Shown here: in pieces, positions 35,439 to 45,000 of the stretch
Numbering within the stretch: position 1 is the stretch's first letter
Layout of the letters: every line of letters begins with the position of its first letter
From: Planctomycetota bacterium
Lineage (GTDB): Bacteria > Planctomycetota > UBA1135 > GCA-002686595
Direction: 5' to 3'
Assembly (NCBI GenBank): GCA_016220085.1
Contig: JACRIN010000015.1
Location: 1-64,000, forward strand
Length of the DNA stretch: 64,000 nucleotides
Program-made: the position numbers and the translations under genes
Notes under the pieces: model-generated
What the model saw: the letters and a program-made list of their open reading frames with translations, nothing else
The model's database searches: none
Told to the model about the DNA's origin: nothing

Positions 35439-36419
35439 TCACGACGGCGGAAAGACGCGCCGCAACGCGAACGCGAGCGGGTATCCGCACAGGATCGCTC
35501 CACCTATGCAGAGCCCGTCGATGGAGCCACGCGAGATCGCGACGGCCGCGGTGAAGACGAGCAGTCGGCGCAGCAGCATGCCGGTCGCCTGCGTCGCGAG
35601 CGCGCCGGTCCACGTGCGCACCGTGAAGGCGAGCCGCAGCGGCGCCCACGCGGCCCACGCGAGCAGCCCTACGACGAGCGTGCGGACTTGCCACGTCGCA
35701 AGCGGCCAGTCGCCGTCCTCGAGCACGAGATCCCAGCTGGAGTACCACGTGGGCCCGACGTCCGCGACTGGCACGAGCAACGGACTCGCGAGCAGCGCGA
35801 CTCCGACGACGATCCAAGGCACAGGCCGTCGGCCGAGCGGCGTCTCGACGTCCTCGAGCCGACCGACGCGCGAAACCGCGAAGACGAACGCGCCGTACGC
35901 GAGCGGCAGGAACGCGAGCTTCGGCTGCAGCACGACGTCTCCGCCGACCAACGTCTCGCCGTAGCGCACGCCGAGTAGCACGCCGGCGCCGAGGTTGCCG
36001 GCTCGACAAAGCGCGAGCAACGACGGCCCGAGCCACGCGCCGCGACCGATGAAGTCGTACGCCGCCGCGCACACGCTGACGCCGAGGATCGCGAACCCGC
36101 ACAGCCGATCGACTCGGAACGCGAGCAGCGGAGCGAGCACGAGCAGCGCGACTCCGACCGCGAGCGCCGCGCGCGGCGAAACCGCGCCGCTCGGGAGCGG
36201 CCGGCCGGGCCGCGTGCGCGCGTCGTCGTGCCGATCCGCCCAATCGTTGAGCGCCATGCCGCCGTGGTACACGCACAGCGACGCGAGCATCAGCATGCAG
36301 ATGCCGAGCCCCGACAGCCGGTAGCCGCCCTGCGCCCACACCGCGCCCGCGGCGATGTCGGCGAGCGCAGTCGGCAGGAGCGACAGCCGCAGCAGCCGTC
36401 CCCACGCGACGAAGTTCAC
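35439..36419 (-). CDS. UbiA-family prenyltransferase
   Basis: A 326-residue integral membrane protein with about eight hydrophobic helices. The first Asp-rich motif is clear: ALNDWADRHDDARTRPGRP (NDxxD type with the RP.RPLPSG sequence of the family). A second, less canonical aspartate motif (AAYDFIGRG) follows. UbiA enzymes attach polyprenyl chains to aromatic or other acceptors, for example in quinone or lipid synthesis. GTG 36419 overlaps the rseP stop. Specificity is unknown; the neighbouring isoprenoid gene dxr fits a prenyl substrate. Confidence 0.85.
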   Translation of the reverse strand: MNFVAWGRLLRLSLLPTALADIAAGAVWAQGGYRLSGLGICMLMLASLCVYHGGMALNDWADRHDDARTRPGRPLPSGAVSPRAALAVGVALLVLAPLLAFRVDRLCGFAILGVSVCAAAYDFIGRGAWLGPSLLALCRAGNLGAGVLLGVRYGETLVGGDVVLQPKLAFLPLAYGAFVFAVSRVGRLEDVETPLGRRPVPWIVVGVALLASPLLVPVADVGPTWYSSWDLVLEDGDWPLATWQVRTLVVGLLAWAAWAPLRLAFTVRTWTGALATQATGMLLRRLLVFTAAVAISRGSIDGLCIGGAILCGYPLAFALRRVFPPS

Positions 36420-38239
36420 GCGTTGAAGACCCAGCGCATCAGATCGTTGTACGTGACGTAGATCATCAAGCTGACGATCAGCACCAACCCGACGATCTGG
36501 CTGTAGCCCTGCACGCGCTCGCTGACCGGCGAGCCCTTGATGCGCTCGATCAACAGGAAGAAGAGGTGTCCGCCGTCGAGCACCGGGATCGGCAGCACGT
36601 TGAGGAACGCGAGGTTCATGCTCAGCATGCAGAGGAAGAAGAAGAGCTTCGCGAGGCCTTCGGTCGAGAAGCTGTAGGACACCTGGCTGATCATGATGAT
36701 CCCGCCGATGTTCTTGCTCGACACGTCGCCGCGCGCGATGCGCGTCAGCGTGCGCCACGCGTCGACCAGCGACTGCCACGAGCTCTTCATCCCGGTCTCG
36801 AGCGCCGCGGAGAGGCTCGGCGCGCGATACACGTAGTTGTCGTCGCGCAGGTCGAAGCCCCAGTACGGCGGACTCCACGCGCCGGCGTCGACGTCGAGCG
36901 TGACGAACTCGTTCGTCGCGCCGACGGCGCTCGCACGCTCGACCGTGAAGCGCAGGCTCGCCTCGCGCTTCGCCGCCTCCTTGGTGATGTCGAACAACGT
37001 GGTCCACGTGTCGACCGCGACGTCGTCGAGTCGCACCACGCGGTCGCCGTCGCGCAGACCCGCTTTCGCCGCGGGCGCGCCCGGCGTCAGCACGACCTCG
37101 GTGCTCTCGCGGTCGTACTCGAGCGCGAGGTCGTCGAGCAACGCGAGCGCTCGTTCGAGCGGGAGCGCCGCGAGTTCGTTCTCGAACGTGCGGCCCTGGC
37201 GGCGCACGCGCCACGCCGTCGGCCGCTCGGTGTCCGCGAGCGCGCGCTCGAGGTCGCCGTCGCGCAGCAACGGCACGCCGCCGACCGACACGATGCGGTC
37301 GTCCTTCGCGAGCCCGAGCTCGGCGAGGTCCGGGTTCGTCCGCAGGTCCCTCACGCGGTTGCGCGGTGCGGTGATGCCGAAGACGCGCGCGCCTTCGACC
37401 GGCGTCGGGCGCGATTCGAGCGTGACCTCGCGGCGCGCGCCCTCGCGCTCGACCTCGAGGGTCAGCGACGCTCCCGACTGCAATGCGAGCTCGAGCTGGC
37501 GCAGCACCGGCAAGCCCGCGAGCCCGCCGACCACGCCGACCAGCCGGTCGCCGTCGACCAAGCCCGCGTTCACCGCCGGACCTTTGGGATCGACCTCGAG
37601 CGCGAGCATCGGATCCTTGCCGGGCGCGACCTCGATCGAGAGGAAGCCTTGCGCCTCGAGGTAACGCGGTTCGAGCGTCACCTCGCGCGGCGTCGTCGCG
37701 CCGGGATCGAGCACCTTCAGGCGCACCGCCGAGCGATCGCCGAGCGCGACCTCGTTGCCGATGAACATGAAGCTGATCACCGGCTCGCCGTTGACCTCGA
37801 GCACGCGCGTGCCGGGCTGGATCCGTGCGTGCCACGCGGGCCCGCCGGGGTACGCCTCGCCGATCACCGGACTGCTGAACGGAACACCCCAGAACAGCAC
37901 GATCGGGAACACGACCAGGCCGAAGAGGACGTTCATCAGAACGCCGCCGGAGAAGATGAAGAAGCGCTGACCGACCGACTTGGCGCGCAAGTCGTCGGGC
38001 TGGATCGGTCCGCCTTCGCTCTCCTCGCCTGCCATCTTCACGTAGCCGCCGAGCGGCACCGCCGCGATCTGGTACAGCGTCGTGCCGCGCCGCCATCCGA
38101 AGATGCGCGGACCGAAGCCGAGGCTGAAGCAGTCGACGCGCACCTTGCACCAGCGCGCGGCGATGAAGTGGCCGAGTTCGTGAACGAAGATCACGAGCCC
38201 GATGCCGACGGCGACTTGTATCCAGCGCAGCGCGTCCAA
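36416..38239 (-). CDS. rseP: Site-2 zinc metalloprotease (RIP)
   Basis: A 607-residue inner-membrane protease that cleaves transmembrane segments of anti-sigma and other proteins. The zinc motif HELGH is at residues 20-24 in the first helix; the second motif, NVLPIPVLDGGHL, is near the C-terminus. It is longer than E. coli RseP (450) because the periplasmic insert contains about four PDZ-like loops (RIQPGTRVLEVNGEP, AGLVDGDRLVGVVG, LGLAKDDRIVSVGG, AGLRDGDRVVRLDD). It sits 12 bp downstream of dxr, a conserved pairing. The anti-sigma-like protein at 29021 is a possible but untested client. Confidence 0.93.
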   Translation of the reverse strand: MDALRWIQVAVGIGLVIFVHELGHFIAARWCKVRVDCFSLGFGPRIFGWRRGTTLYQIAAVPLGGYVKMAGEESEGGPIQPDDLRAKSVGQRFFIFSGGVLMNVLFGLVVFPIVLFWGVPFSSPVIGEAYPGGPAWHARIQPGTRVLEVNGEPVISFMFIGNEVALGDRSAVRLKVLDPGATTPREVTLEPRYLEAQGFLSIEVAPGKDPMLALEVDPKGPAVNAGLVDGDRLVGVVGGLAGLPVLRQLELALQSGASLTLEVEREGARREVTLESRPTPVEGARVFGITAPRNRVRDLRTNPDLAELGLAKDDRIVSVGGVPLLRDGDLERALADTERPTAWRVRRQGRTFENELAALPLERALALLDDLALEYDRESTEVVLTPGAPAAKAGLRDGDRVVRLDDVAVDTWTTLFDITKEAAKREASLRFTVERASAVGATNEFVTLDVDAGAWSPPYWGFDLRDDNYVYRAPSLSAALETGMKSSWQSLVDAWRTLTRIARGDVSSKNIGGIIMISQVSYSFSTEGLAKLFFFLCMLSMNLAFLNVLPIPVLDGGHLFFLLIERIKGSPVSERVQGYSQIVGLVLIVSLMIYVTYNDLMRWVFNA

Positions 38240-38251
38240 GTTCGACCTTTG

Positions 38252-39409
38252 CTAGCCCGCCGCGTGGAGGGCGATTTGGGAACGCGCGAGCTCGCGGGCC
38301 TCGCGATCCGCGAGGAAAACACCGTCGAGCGTCGAGCAGGCGCGACCACGCGCGTCGAGCACGGCTCGATTGACGCGCTCGATCTCGCGGAAAGGCAGGT
38401 CGCGCGCGAGGAACGCCTTCACGGCGATCTCATCGGCCGCGTTGAGCACCGCACCGGAGTCGCCGCCGCGTTCGAGCGCACGGAAGCCCAACGCGAGCGA
38501 CGGGAAGAGCTCGGGATCGGGTTCCTCGAACGTCAGTTGGCGGAAGAGTCCGAGATCGAAGCCCACCAGGCTCGATGGCGCGCGCTCGGGATCGTGCATG
38601 CAAAAGTGCAGCGGCCCGCGCATGTCCGGCGGTCCAAGCTGCGCCATCACCGACCCGTCGACGAACTCGACCATCGAGTGGATCACCGATTGGCGATGGA
38701 TGACGACGTGGATCTGCTCGGCCGCGAGCCCGAAGAGGTGGTGCGCTTCGAGCACCTCGAGCGCCTTGTTCATCAGCGTCGCGGAACCGACGGTGATCCG
38801 CGGGCCCATCGACCAGTTCGGATGCTTGAGCGCCATCTCGGGCGTGACCGCGAAGAGCTCCGCGGGCTCGAGATCGCGGAACGGTCCGCCGCTCGCGGTC
38901 AGGTGGACGCGACGCACGCGGCCGACGTCCTCACCGCGCAAGCATTGGTAGATCGCGCAGAGCTCGCTGTCGACCGGCAGGATCGTGCCGCCGTGCTCGC
39001 GCGCGAGTTCGGTCAGGATCGAACCCGCCATCACCAGGCTTTCCTTGTTCGCGAGCGCGAGCTTCTTGCCGCGCAGCAGCACCGCGACCGACGGCGCGAG
39101 CCCCGCGCCGCCGACGATGCCGTGCACCGCGGTGTCGTACGACGCGATGCGCGCGAGCTCGGCGGCGGAATCGGGCCCGATGAGCAACGCGACGTCGCGC
39201 GGGAGGCGGGGAGCGAGCTCGACCGCGGCCGCCGCATCGCCGAGCGCGACGAAGCGCGGTCGGAATTCGCGCACCTGCGCTTCGAGCTGTTGCCAAGAGC
39301 TGCCGGCGGCCAGACCTTCGACGCGGAACAGCCCGGGTTGCGAGCGGACCACGTCGAGAGCCTGGGTTCCGATCGAACCGGTGCTTCCGAGGACCAACAG
39401 GGGCTTCAT
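38252..39409 (-). CDS. dxr: 1-deoxy-D-xylulose 5-phosphate reductoisomerase
   Basis: A 385-residue NADPH-dependent enzyme of the MEP isoprenoid pathway. It starts at ATG 39409; a longer open frame upstream is a shadow. Motifs: NADPH fold GSTGSIG at the N-terminus, LALANKESLVMAG, ILPVDSELCAIYQ (usually PVDSEH; here L replaces H), LTASGGPFR, HPNWSMGPRITV and NKALEVLEAHHLFG. It makes MEP for isoprenoid precursors, which a UbiA enzyme encoded two genes downstream may use. First gene of the dxr-rseP-UbiA run. Confidence 0.94.
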   Translation of the reverse strand: MKPLLVLGSTGSIGTQALDVVRSQPGLFRVEGLAAGSSWQQLEAQVREFRPRFVALGDAAAAVELAPRLPRDVALLIGPDSAAELARIASYDTAVHGIVGGAGLAPSVAVLLRGKKLALANKESLVMAGSILTELAREHGGTILPVDSELCAIYQCLRGEDVGRVRRVHLTASGGPFRDLEPAELFAVTPEMALKHPNWSMGPRITVGSATLMNKALEVLEAHHLFGLAAEQIHVVIHRQSVIHSMVEFVDGSVMAQLGPPDMRGPLHFCMHDPERAPSSLVGFDLGLFRQLTFEEPDPELFPSLALGFRALERGGDSGAVLNAADEIAVKAFLARDLPFREIERVNRAVLDARGRACSTLDGVFLADREARELARSQIALHAAG

Positions 39410-39523
39410 GCGGGCGGAGTCAGCCCGCGCGCAGCCGTGCTGGCGTGTCGGGCGGCCCCAGTGTAGCCTCGGACGCCTTCGGGAGAATGGCGCGCACGCG
39501 CCGCCCGGGACGAGCCGCCACGC

Positions 39524-41116
39524 GTGGGATCCCTCCAGGCCACACATTGCCCGCAATGCGGGGCAACGCTGCAGTCGGAGCGAATCGAAGGCCGGGAGCG
39601 ATTGCGCTGCTCGCGCTGCCGATTCGTGCTCTACCAGAACCCGGCGAGCGCCGCCGCGGGGTGCGTGGTCGACGACCAGGGCCGCGTGCTGCTCGTTCGC
39701 CGAGCGATCGAACCGTTCCGAGGCAAGTGGGCGTTGCCCGCGGGCTACCAGGAGATCGACGAAACGCCCGCCGAAACGGTCGTGCGCGAGGTCTTCGAGG
39801 AGACCGGTGTCGAGGTCGAGCCCTATGTGCTCTTCGATCTGCTCTTCGTACGCGATCCGATCCGCAAGCCGGCCAACCTCGCGGTCTACCTGTGCCGCGT
39901 CCGAGGCGGTACGCTGCGCGCCGGCGACGATGCCCTCGAGGTGCGCTGGTTCGCGCTCGACGCGCTGCCCGCGGAGCCCGACGCGATCGGTTTCGAGAAC
40001 CGCGAGCGCATCCTCGATCGCCTGCGACACGACAGCAGAGTCCTACGACCGTCCACGAAGCCCGAGACCATGAGCAAGAGCCCCGAAGGCGTGACCTACG
40101 CCGCTTCCGGCGTCGACATCGAGAAGAAGTACGACGCGGTCGATCGCGCGACCGCCGCGATCCGCAAGACCTTCACGCCGGGTGTGGTGGGGGACATCGG
40201 CGCGTTCGGAGGGCTGTTCGACCTCGCGCGCGCGGGCGTCGGCTCCGGGATGCTCGTCGCGAGCGCGGACGGCGTCGGCACCAAGCTCGACGTCGCGAAG
40301 AAGGCGCGCGTGTTCGACACGATCGGACGCGACATCGTCCATCACTGCATCAACGACATCCTGGTGCAGGGCGCGAAGCCGCTCTTCTTCATGGACTACG
40401 TCGGCGTCGGCAAGATGGAGCCCGACATGGTGTCGGCGGTGATCGGCGGATGCGCCGACGCGTGCCGCGAGAACGGGCTCGCGCTGCTCGGCGGCGAGAC
40501 CGCGGAGATGCCGGGGCTCTATGCGCCCGGCGACTTCGACCTCGTCGGCTTCATCGTCGGCATCGTCGATCCGAAGAAGCTCCTCGACGGCACACGCGTC
40601 AAGCCCGGTCAGGTGCTGCTCGGTCTGCCCTCGAGCGGACTGCACACCAACGGTTTCTCGCTCGCGCGCAAGGTGCTCTTCGACGTGCTGAAGCTCGAGC
40701 TCGACGCGCGCCCGAAGGAACTCGGCGGAGAGACCGTCGCGCGCGCGCTGCTCGCGGTCCACCGTTCGTACCTCGCGCCGCTCTGGCCGCTGCTGCAACA
40801 GGACAAGATCGCCGCGCTCGCGCACATCACAGGCGGCGGCGTCGTCGACAACGTGCCGCGCGTGCTCAACGGATGCGATGCGCTGGTCGATCGCGACGCG
40901 TGGCCGGTGCCGCCGATCTTCCGCATGATCGTCGACGGAGGCCGCGTCGAACGCGACGAGGCGTACCACGTGCTCAACATGGGCCTCGGCATGGTCGTGT
41001 TCGTCGACCGCGCGGAGGTCGCGAGCGTCCGCGGCGCGCTCGAAGCCGCCGGCGAGACCGTGTACGAAATCGGCCGGACCGAGGCCGGGGACGGACGAGT
41101 CCGGTGGTTGCGCTGA
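39524..41116 (+). CDS. purM: Nudix hydrolase fused in frame to AIR synthetase (PurM)
   Basis: A 530-residue open frame with no stop between two complete domains. Residues 1-180: a zinc ribbon (CPQCG ... CSRC) and a Nudix domain with box GYQEIDETPAETVVREVFEE followed by ETGVE, resembling NUDT14/NADH-pyrophosphatase-like enzymes. Residues 183-530: PurM, beginning MSKSPEGVTYAASGVD at ATG 40070, with SADGVGTKLDVA, HCINDILVQGAKPLFF, LLGGETAEMPG, GLPSSGLHTNGFSLAR and HITGGGVVDNVPR. PurM closes the imidazole ring of AIR. Translation from GTG 39524 must give the fusion; an internal start at 40070 could also make free PurM. Confidence 0.85.
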   Translation: MGSLQATHCPQCGATLQSERIEGRERLRCSRCRFVLYQNPASAAAGCVVDDQGRVLLVRRAIEPFRGKWALPAGYQEIDETPAETVVREVFEETGVEVEPYVLFDLLFVRDPIRKPANLAVYLCRVRGGTLRAGDDALEVRWFALDALPAEPDAIGFENRERILDRLRHDSRVLRPSTKPETMSKSPEGVTYAASGVDIEKKYDAVDRATAAIRKTFTPGVVGDIGAFGGLFDLARAGVGSGMLVASADGVGTKLDVAKKARVFDTIGRDIVHHCINDILVQGAKPLFFMDYVGVGKMEPDMVSAVIGGCADACRENGLALLGGETAEMPGLYAPGDFDLVGFIVGIVDPKKLLDGTRVKPGQVLLGLPSSGLHTNGFSLARKVLFDVLKLELDARPKELGGETVARALLAVHRSYLAPLWPLLQQDKIAALAHITGGGVVDNVPRVLNGCDALVDRDAWPVPPIFRMIVDGGRVERDEAYHVLNMGLGMVVFVDRAEVASVRGALEAAGETVYEIGRTEAGDGRVRWLR

Positions 41117-42024
41117 GCTGGATCGCCGCGCTCCTCGCCACGTTCCTCGCCGTCCAGCCGGCGCGAGTTCCAGAGCCGCGCCCGCTTGCGGTGGCCCAAG
41201 AGGCGACGATCTGGCGCGAACTCGCCGCGATCGGGGCGCTCGATCCCGCCTCGCGCGATCGCACGACGAGGATCACCGCGCTGCGCGTGTCGTCGCCCGG
41301 CCGAGACGCGACGGCGATCGGTGCGCTCGTGCGCGCGAAGCTCGACGCGCTCTCGGGGGCGCCGGCTCGGCTCGCGTGGGAGCTCTCCGGCTCCTGGCCG
41401 TACGACCGCGAAGCGTCCTGGGTCGCGGCCGAGGTGCTTCCGAATGGGCCGCTGCGAAGCCGCGCGATCGTGGCCGCGCTCGGCACCCTCGAGGACGCGG
41501 CGCGCGAGTCCGCGCTGACGGCCGCGCAAGCAGCGCTCGCGTACGAGGTTTGGGTCGCGGCGGCGGATGCCCTGCGCATCGACGAAGCGCTCTCCATCGG
41601 TCGCAACTTGCACGCGCGCTCGCACGCGACGTGGAGCGCGATCAGCCTCGCGCTGACGACGATGCGCGCGGGGCTCGCCGACGAGTGCGACGCCGTGCTC
41701 GCGGCGCAACTCGCGATCACACCCCGCGAGAACTCGGGCGACCTCGCCGCGCTGTGGGACCACCGCGGGATCGCGTCGCTCGGCGCCGGCTGGGAGCAAC
41801 CTGGCCGCTTCGCGCTCGGCCGCGCGGTACTGCACGGCTCGACCGACGGGGCCGTCGTGCTCGCGCGCCTCGATCTCGCGGCGGGCGAATTCGAACGCGC
41901 GCGCGCCGGCTTCCGCGCCGCCCTGATCGAAAATCCGGCGAGCGATTGGGCTCGCCGCGGCTGGGGCCTGTCGCTCTTGCCGCCCAAGGCTGGATCGAAC
42001 GAGCCCGAAGCGACAAGCTGGTAA
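41104..42024 (+). CDS. Secreted TPR-like protein of unknown function
   Basis: A 306-residue protein starting at GTG 41104, overlapping the purM end by 13 bp. A signal peptide (VVALSWIAALLATFLAVQ) is predicted. The rest is alanine-rich and alpha-helical, with tandem helix pairs (AAWDHRG-like LAALWDHRGIASLGAG, then FALGRAVLHGSTDGAVVLARLDLAAGEFERARAG) resembling tetratricopeptide repeats near the C-terminus. No enzymatic motif is visible. TPR proteins usually act as assembly or binding platforms. The stop lies 41 bp before the next secreted protein. Confidence 0.55.
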   Translation: MVALSWIAALLATFLAVQPARVPEPRPLAVAQEATIWRELAAIGALDPASRDRTTRITALRVSSPGRDATAIGALVRAKLDALSGAPARLAWELSGSWPYDREASWVAAEVLPNGPLRSRAIVAALGTLEDAARESALTAAQAALAYEVWVAAADALRIDEALSIGRNLHARSHATWSAISLALTTMRAGLADECDAVLAAQLAITPRENSGDLAALWDHRGIASLGAGWEQPGRFALGRAVLHGSTDGAVVLARLDLAAGEFERARAGFRAALIENPASDWARRGWGLSLLPPKAGSNEPEATSW

Positions 42025-42065
42025 GGCGCTGCAACTACCCAACGCGCTCCGGCTAGGAGACCGAT

Positions 42066-43391
42066 ATGCCCAAGCATCTACGCCAGCTCCAACGTTCCGC
42101 GCTGACCGCGGCCTTCGTTCTCTGCGCCGCCGTCGCCGCCTTCGCGGGCGACGAGCTCGTCCTGAAGGACAAGGACCACAAGGACATCGGGACCGCGATC
42201 GGCAACCTGATCGAGGCCGAAGGGAAGGACTCGAAGGCGCTCGCCAAGGCGCGCACCGCGCTCAACGACCTGATCGTCAAGATCGGCAAGGCGACCAAGA
42301 AGGCCAACGATCCGGCCGGCGCGACGCAAGCGGTGCTCGCGCTCACCAACGACCTCGGCAAGGCGATCTACCACGTCGAGACACGCAAGATGTCGGGGAT
42401 CCGCCCCGGCGAGCTCGCGGCCGGCGCGATCGACGATGGCGACGACGCCGACAAACTCACGTACGCGGTCTGGACGCCCAAGACCTACAAGGCGAACGGT
42501 GAGCCGCTGCCGCTCCTGCTCTTCCTCCCGGGGATGAAGGAGGGCAAGCCGTACTCCGCGAAACAATTCCTGATCGAGAACTGGGTCGACGCGCCGATCC
42601 ACGAGAAGGCGATCCTCGTGGCGCTCGACATGCCGGCGGACACGTCGATCTGGAACGTGCACCGAGCCGGCGACGAAGGTCGGGTGGGCGGCATCGGCAT
42701 CGCGATGCGCGTCTTCGGGCGCGTGTCCGGCCTGTACAACGTCGACTACGACCGCGTGTACCTCGTCGGTGTCGAGACCGGTCTGCAAGTCGCACTGCGC
42801 GTCGCCGGCACGTATCCGCACCACTTTGCCGGCGTGATCGGACAACGCGGCGACACCGAGGACGCCGCCTGGGACAATCTGCGAAACGTCCCGACGTGGT
42901 TCGCCGGCGGGGGTTCGGGTTGCACCGCGTGGGAGGAGAAGACGAAGGGCGCGGGCTTCGACAACTGCACGCTCCAACAGGACGGCAAGGATGCCGACGC
43001 GTGGGCTTGGGCGCTCGAGCGCAAGCGCAACGCGAGTCCTTCGAAGATCAACCTCGTGCTCGGCGCGCCGGTGCCGTTCGGGGCGTATTGGTTGCTCGCG
43101 GAGCCGACGGAGCCGTCCCCGGGCACGCGCATCGACGCGGAGGTCGATCGCGAGACCAACAAGCTGACGATCAACGCCCGAGGCGTGAAGCGCGTGACGG
43201 TGTTCTTCAACGACCTGATGCTCGACCTCGACAAGCCGATCAAGGTCGTCTGCAACGGCGTCGAGCGCGAAGAGAAGGTCGCACGCAGCTTCGACGACTT
43301 CCTCGCGATCGCGAAGAAGCGCAGCCTCTGCGACGGCGGACGCGTCTACGTCGCGTCCAAGCTCTACGACCTGCCGCCGCCGAAGGACTGA
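42066..43391 (+). CDS. Secreted alpha/beta-hydrolase-like protein lacking the nucleophile
   Basis: A 441-residue exported protein with a signal peptide cleaved after AAFA and GGAG seven bases before ATG 42066. Residues 28-110 are a charged helical domain (DELVLKDKDHKDIGTAIGNL). Residues about 130-340 have an esterase-like alpha/beta fold: PLPLLLFLPGM, AILVALDMPAD, then DYDRVYLVGVETG. The expected nucleophile elbow GxSxG is GVETG, with Glu instead of Ser, so hydrolysis by the usual mechanism is unlikely. A C-terminal domain (NKLTINARGVKRVTVFF) resembles the dockerin-like tail of phospholipase/carboxylesterase proteins in Planctomycetes. It may be a binding protein. Confidence 0.7.
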   Translation: MPKHLRQLQRSALTAAFVLCAAVAAFAGDELVLKDKDHKDIGTAIGNLIEAEGKDSKALAKARTALNDLIVKIGKATKKANDPAGATQAVLALTNDLGKAIYHVETRKMSGIRPGELAAGAIDDGDDADKLTYAVWTPKTYKANGEPLPLLLFLPGMKEGKPYSAKQFLIENWVDAPIHEKAILVALDMPADTSIWNVHRAGDEGRVGGIGIAMRVFGRVSGLYNVDYDRVYLVGVETGLQVALRVAGTYPHHFAGVIGQRGDTEDAAWDNLRNVPTWFAGGGSGCTAWEEKTKGAGFDNCTLQQDGKDADAWAWALERKRNASPSKINLVLGAPVPFGAYWLLAEPTEPSPGTRIDAEVDRETNKLTINARGVKRVTVFFNDLMLDLDKPIKVVCNGVEREEKVARSFDDFLAIAKKRSLCDGGRVYVASKLYDLPPPKD

Positions 43392-43401
43392 TCCTCTCGC
43401 C

Positions 43402-45000
43402 TTGAACACCCGAGTCCGCGCGCGTCTAGGGCTGGCGGCGGCGCTCGCGGGCGCGAGCACGATGATCGTCGAGCTCGCCGCGGTCCGAGTAGTCGCGCCG
43501 TATTTCGGCGCGAGCCTGACCGTGTGGACGAACGTGATCGGCGTCGTGCTGTTCTCGCTCGCGGTCGGGTACGTCGTCGGCGCTCGGCTCGCGCGCTCCG
43601 AGCGACCCGAGCGCGCGCTTTCGGTGTTGCTCGCTCTCGCGGCGCTCGTCTGCGCGTGGATTCCGTGGCTCGCTCCGGCCGCGTGCCGCGCCTTCCTGCC
43701 GGAGGGGCTTGCGCTGCACGAAGCGTTCGGTCTCGTCGCGTGGGGGAGTCTCGCGGCGACGGGACTCTTGTTCGTGCCGGTCGCTGTCGCGCTCGGCGCC
43801 GCGTCGCCGCTCTTCGCCGAGGCATGGCAGCGGAGCTCCCAGGAGAGCGCCGGCGCCATCGGCGGCCGGGTGCTCGGCGCATCGACGCTGGGAGGGCTCG
43901 TCGGCGCGTTCGCGACACCGCACTTCTTGGTCCCCGAGCTCGGGCTGCGCGCGACGTACTGGAGTGCCTCCGTGGCGCTCGTCGTCGCGATGCTGCTCGC
44001 TTCGTTCCGATCCGGCCCCGCGCGCAAGGCACTCGGAGCGCGGATCCTCGCCGTGCTCGGCGCGCTCGCGAGCGGTGGGTTCACCGTCGCCGAGCCTGCG
44101 CCGGCCGAGGGCTGGGTCGAGCTGGAGTGCGTCGAATCGCCGTACCAACGCGTGAGGGTGGTCGAGAATCGCAGCGGCGCGCAGCCCGCGCGGCTCTTGC
44201 AAGTCAACGAAGGGCTCGACTCGTTCCAGTCGGTCTGGTCGACCGAGCCCGGACTGCTTGGCGAGGGCTACTACTACGACGCGTTCGCGCTGCCGCCGGC
44301 ATGGAGCGCGACCGGTGGATCCTGGCGCCTTTGCGTCCTCGGACTGGGCGCCGGGACGGCGTTCCGCGTGATCGAGCCGACGCTGCCGAAGAGTGTTCGA
44401 CTCGATGCCCTCGGCATCGAGATCGATCCGATGGTCGTCGAACTCGGCAAGCGTTGGTTCGACCTGGTCGAGGACGAGCACCATCGCGTGCTCGCCGGGG
44501 TCGACGCCCGCACCGCGCTGCGCGCGAATCCGGGGCCGTGGGACCAGCTCGTGCTCGACGCGTACGCGAACCAGGTCGAGATCCCGGCGCACCTCTCGAC
44601 CGTCGAGTTCTTCCGCGAGACGCGCGCGGCGCTGGCACCAGGCGGGTGGCTCTCGATCAACGTCGGCGCGTTCGGTTGCGACGATCCGATCGTCCGCGCG
44701 CTCGCGGAGACCGTCGCCGTCGCGTACGAGGCGGACGCACTCGCCTTGCGCATCCCTGCGTCGCGCAACGTCGTGCTCTTCGCTCGCCGCGACGCCGCGT
44801 GGCTCGCGCCAACGGATGCTGGCTGGCGCGTCGCCGCCCTCGACGCGCACGGCTTGCTGAGCAAGGCGACGCATCCGGCGAATTGGCGTCGCTTCGCGCC
44901 GCCCGAGCACGCGCCGCTCGACGACGACCACAATCCGATCGACCGACTGCAACTCGATTCCTTGGAGCTCGGCCGTGCGCGGCTGTCGGAGCTGCACTAG
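43402..45000 (+). CDS. Membrane-fused spermidine-synthase-like protein
   Basis: A 532-residue protein from TTG 43402. Residues 1-230 contain about six to seven transmembrane helices of the MFS-like type found in fused spermidine synthases. Residues about 250-500 are a Rossmann methyltransferase-fold domain with VLGLGAGTAFRVIEP, LGIEIDPMVVELGKRWF and WDQLVLDAYANQVEIP. Such proteins resemble polyamine synthases, but the actual aminopropyl acceptor is uncertain. It overlaps the next gene by 26 bp. Confidence 0.82.
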   Translation: MNTRVRARLGLAAALAGASTMIVELAAVRVVAPYFGASLTVWTNVIGVVLFSLAVGYVVGARLARSERPERALSVLLALAALVCAWIPWLAPAACRAFLPEGLALHEAFGLVAWGSLAATGLLFVPVAVALGAASPLFAEAWQRSSQESAGAIGGRVLGASTLGGLVGAFATPHFLVPELGLRATYWSASVALVVAMLLASFRSGPARKALGARILAVLGALASGGFTVAEPAPAEGWVELECVESPYQRVRVVENRSGAQPARLLQVNEGLDSFQSVWSTEPGLLGEGYYYDAFALPPAWSATGGSWRLCVLGLGAGTAFRVIEPTLPKSVRLDALGIEIDPMVVELGKRWFDLVEDEHHRVLAGVDARTALRANPGPWDQLVLDAYANQVEIPAHLSTVEFFRETRAALAPGGWLSINVGAFGCDDPIVRALAETVAVAYEADALALRIPASRNVVLFARRDAAWLAPTDAGWRVAALDAHGLLSKATHPANWRRFAPPEHAPLDDDHNPIDRLQLDSLELGRARLSELH

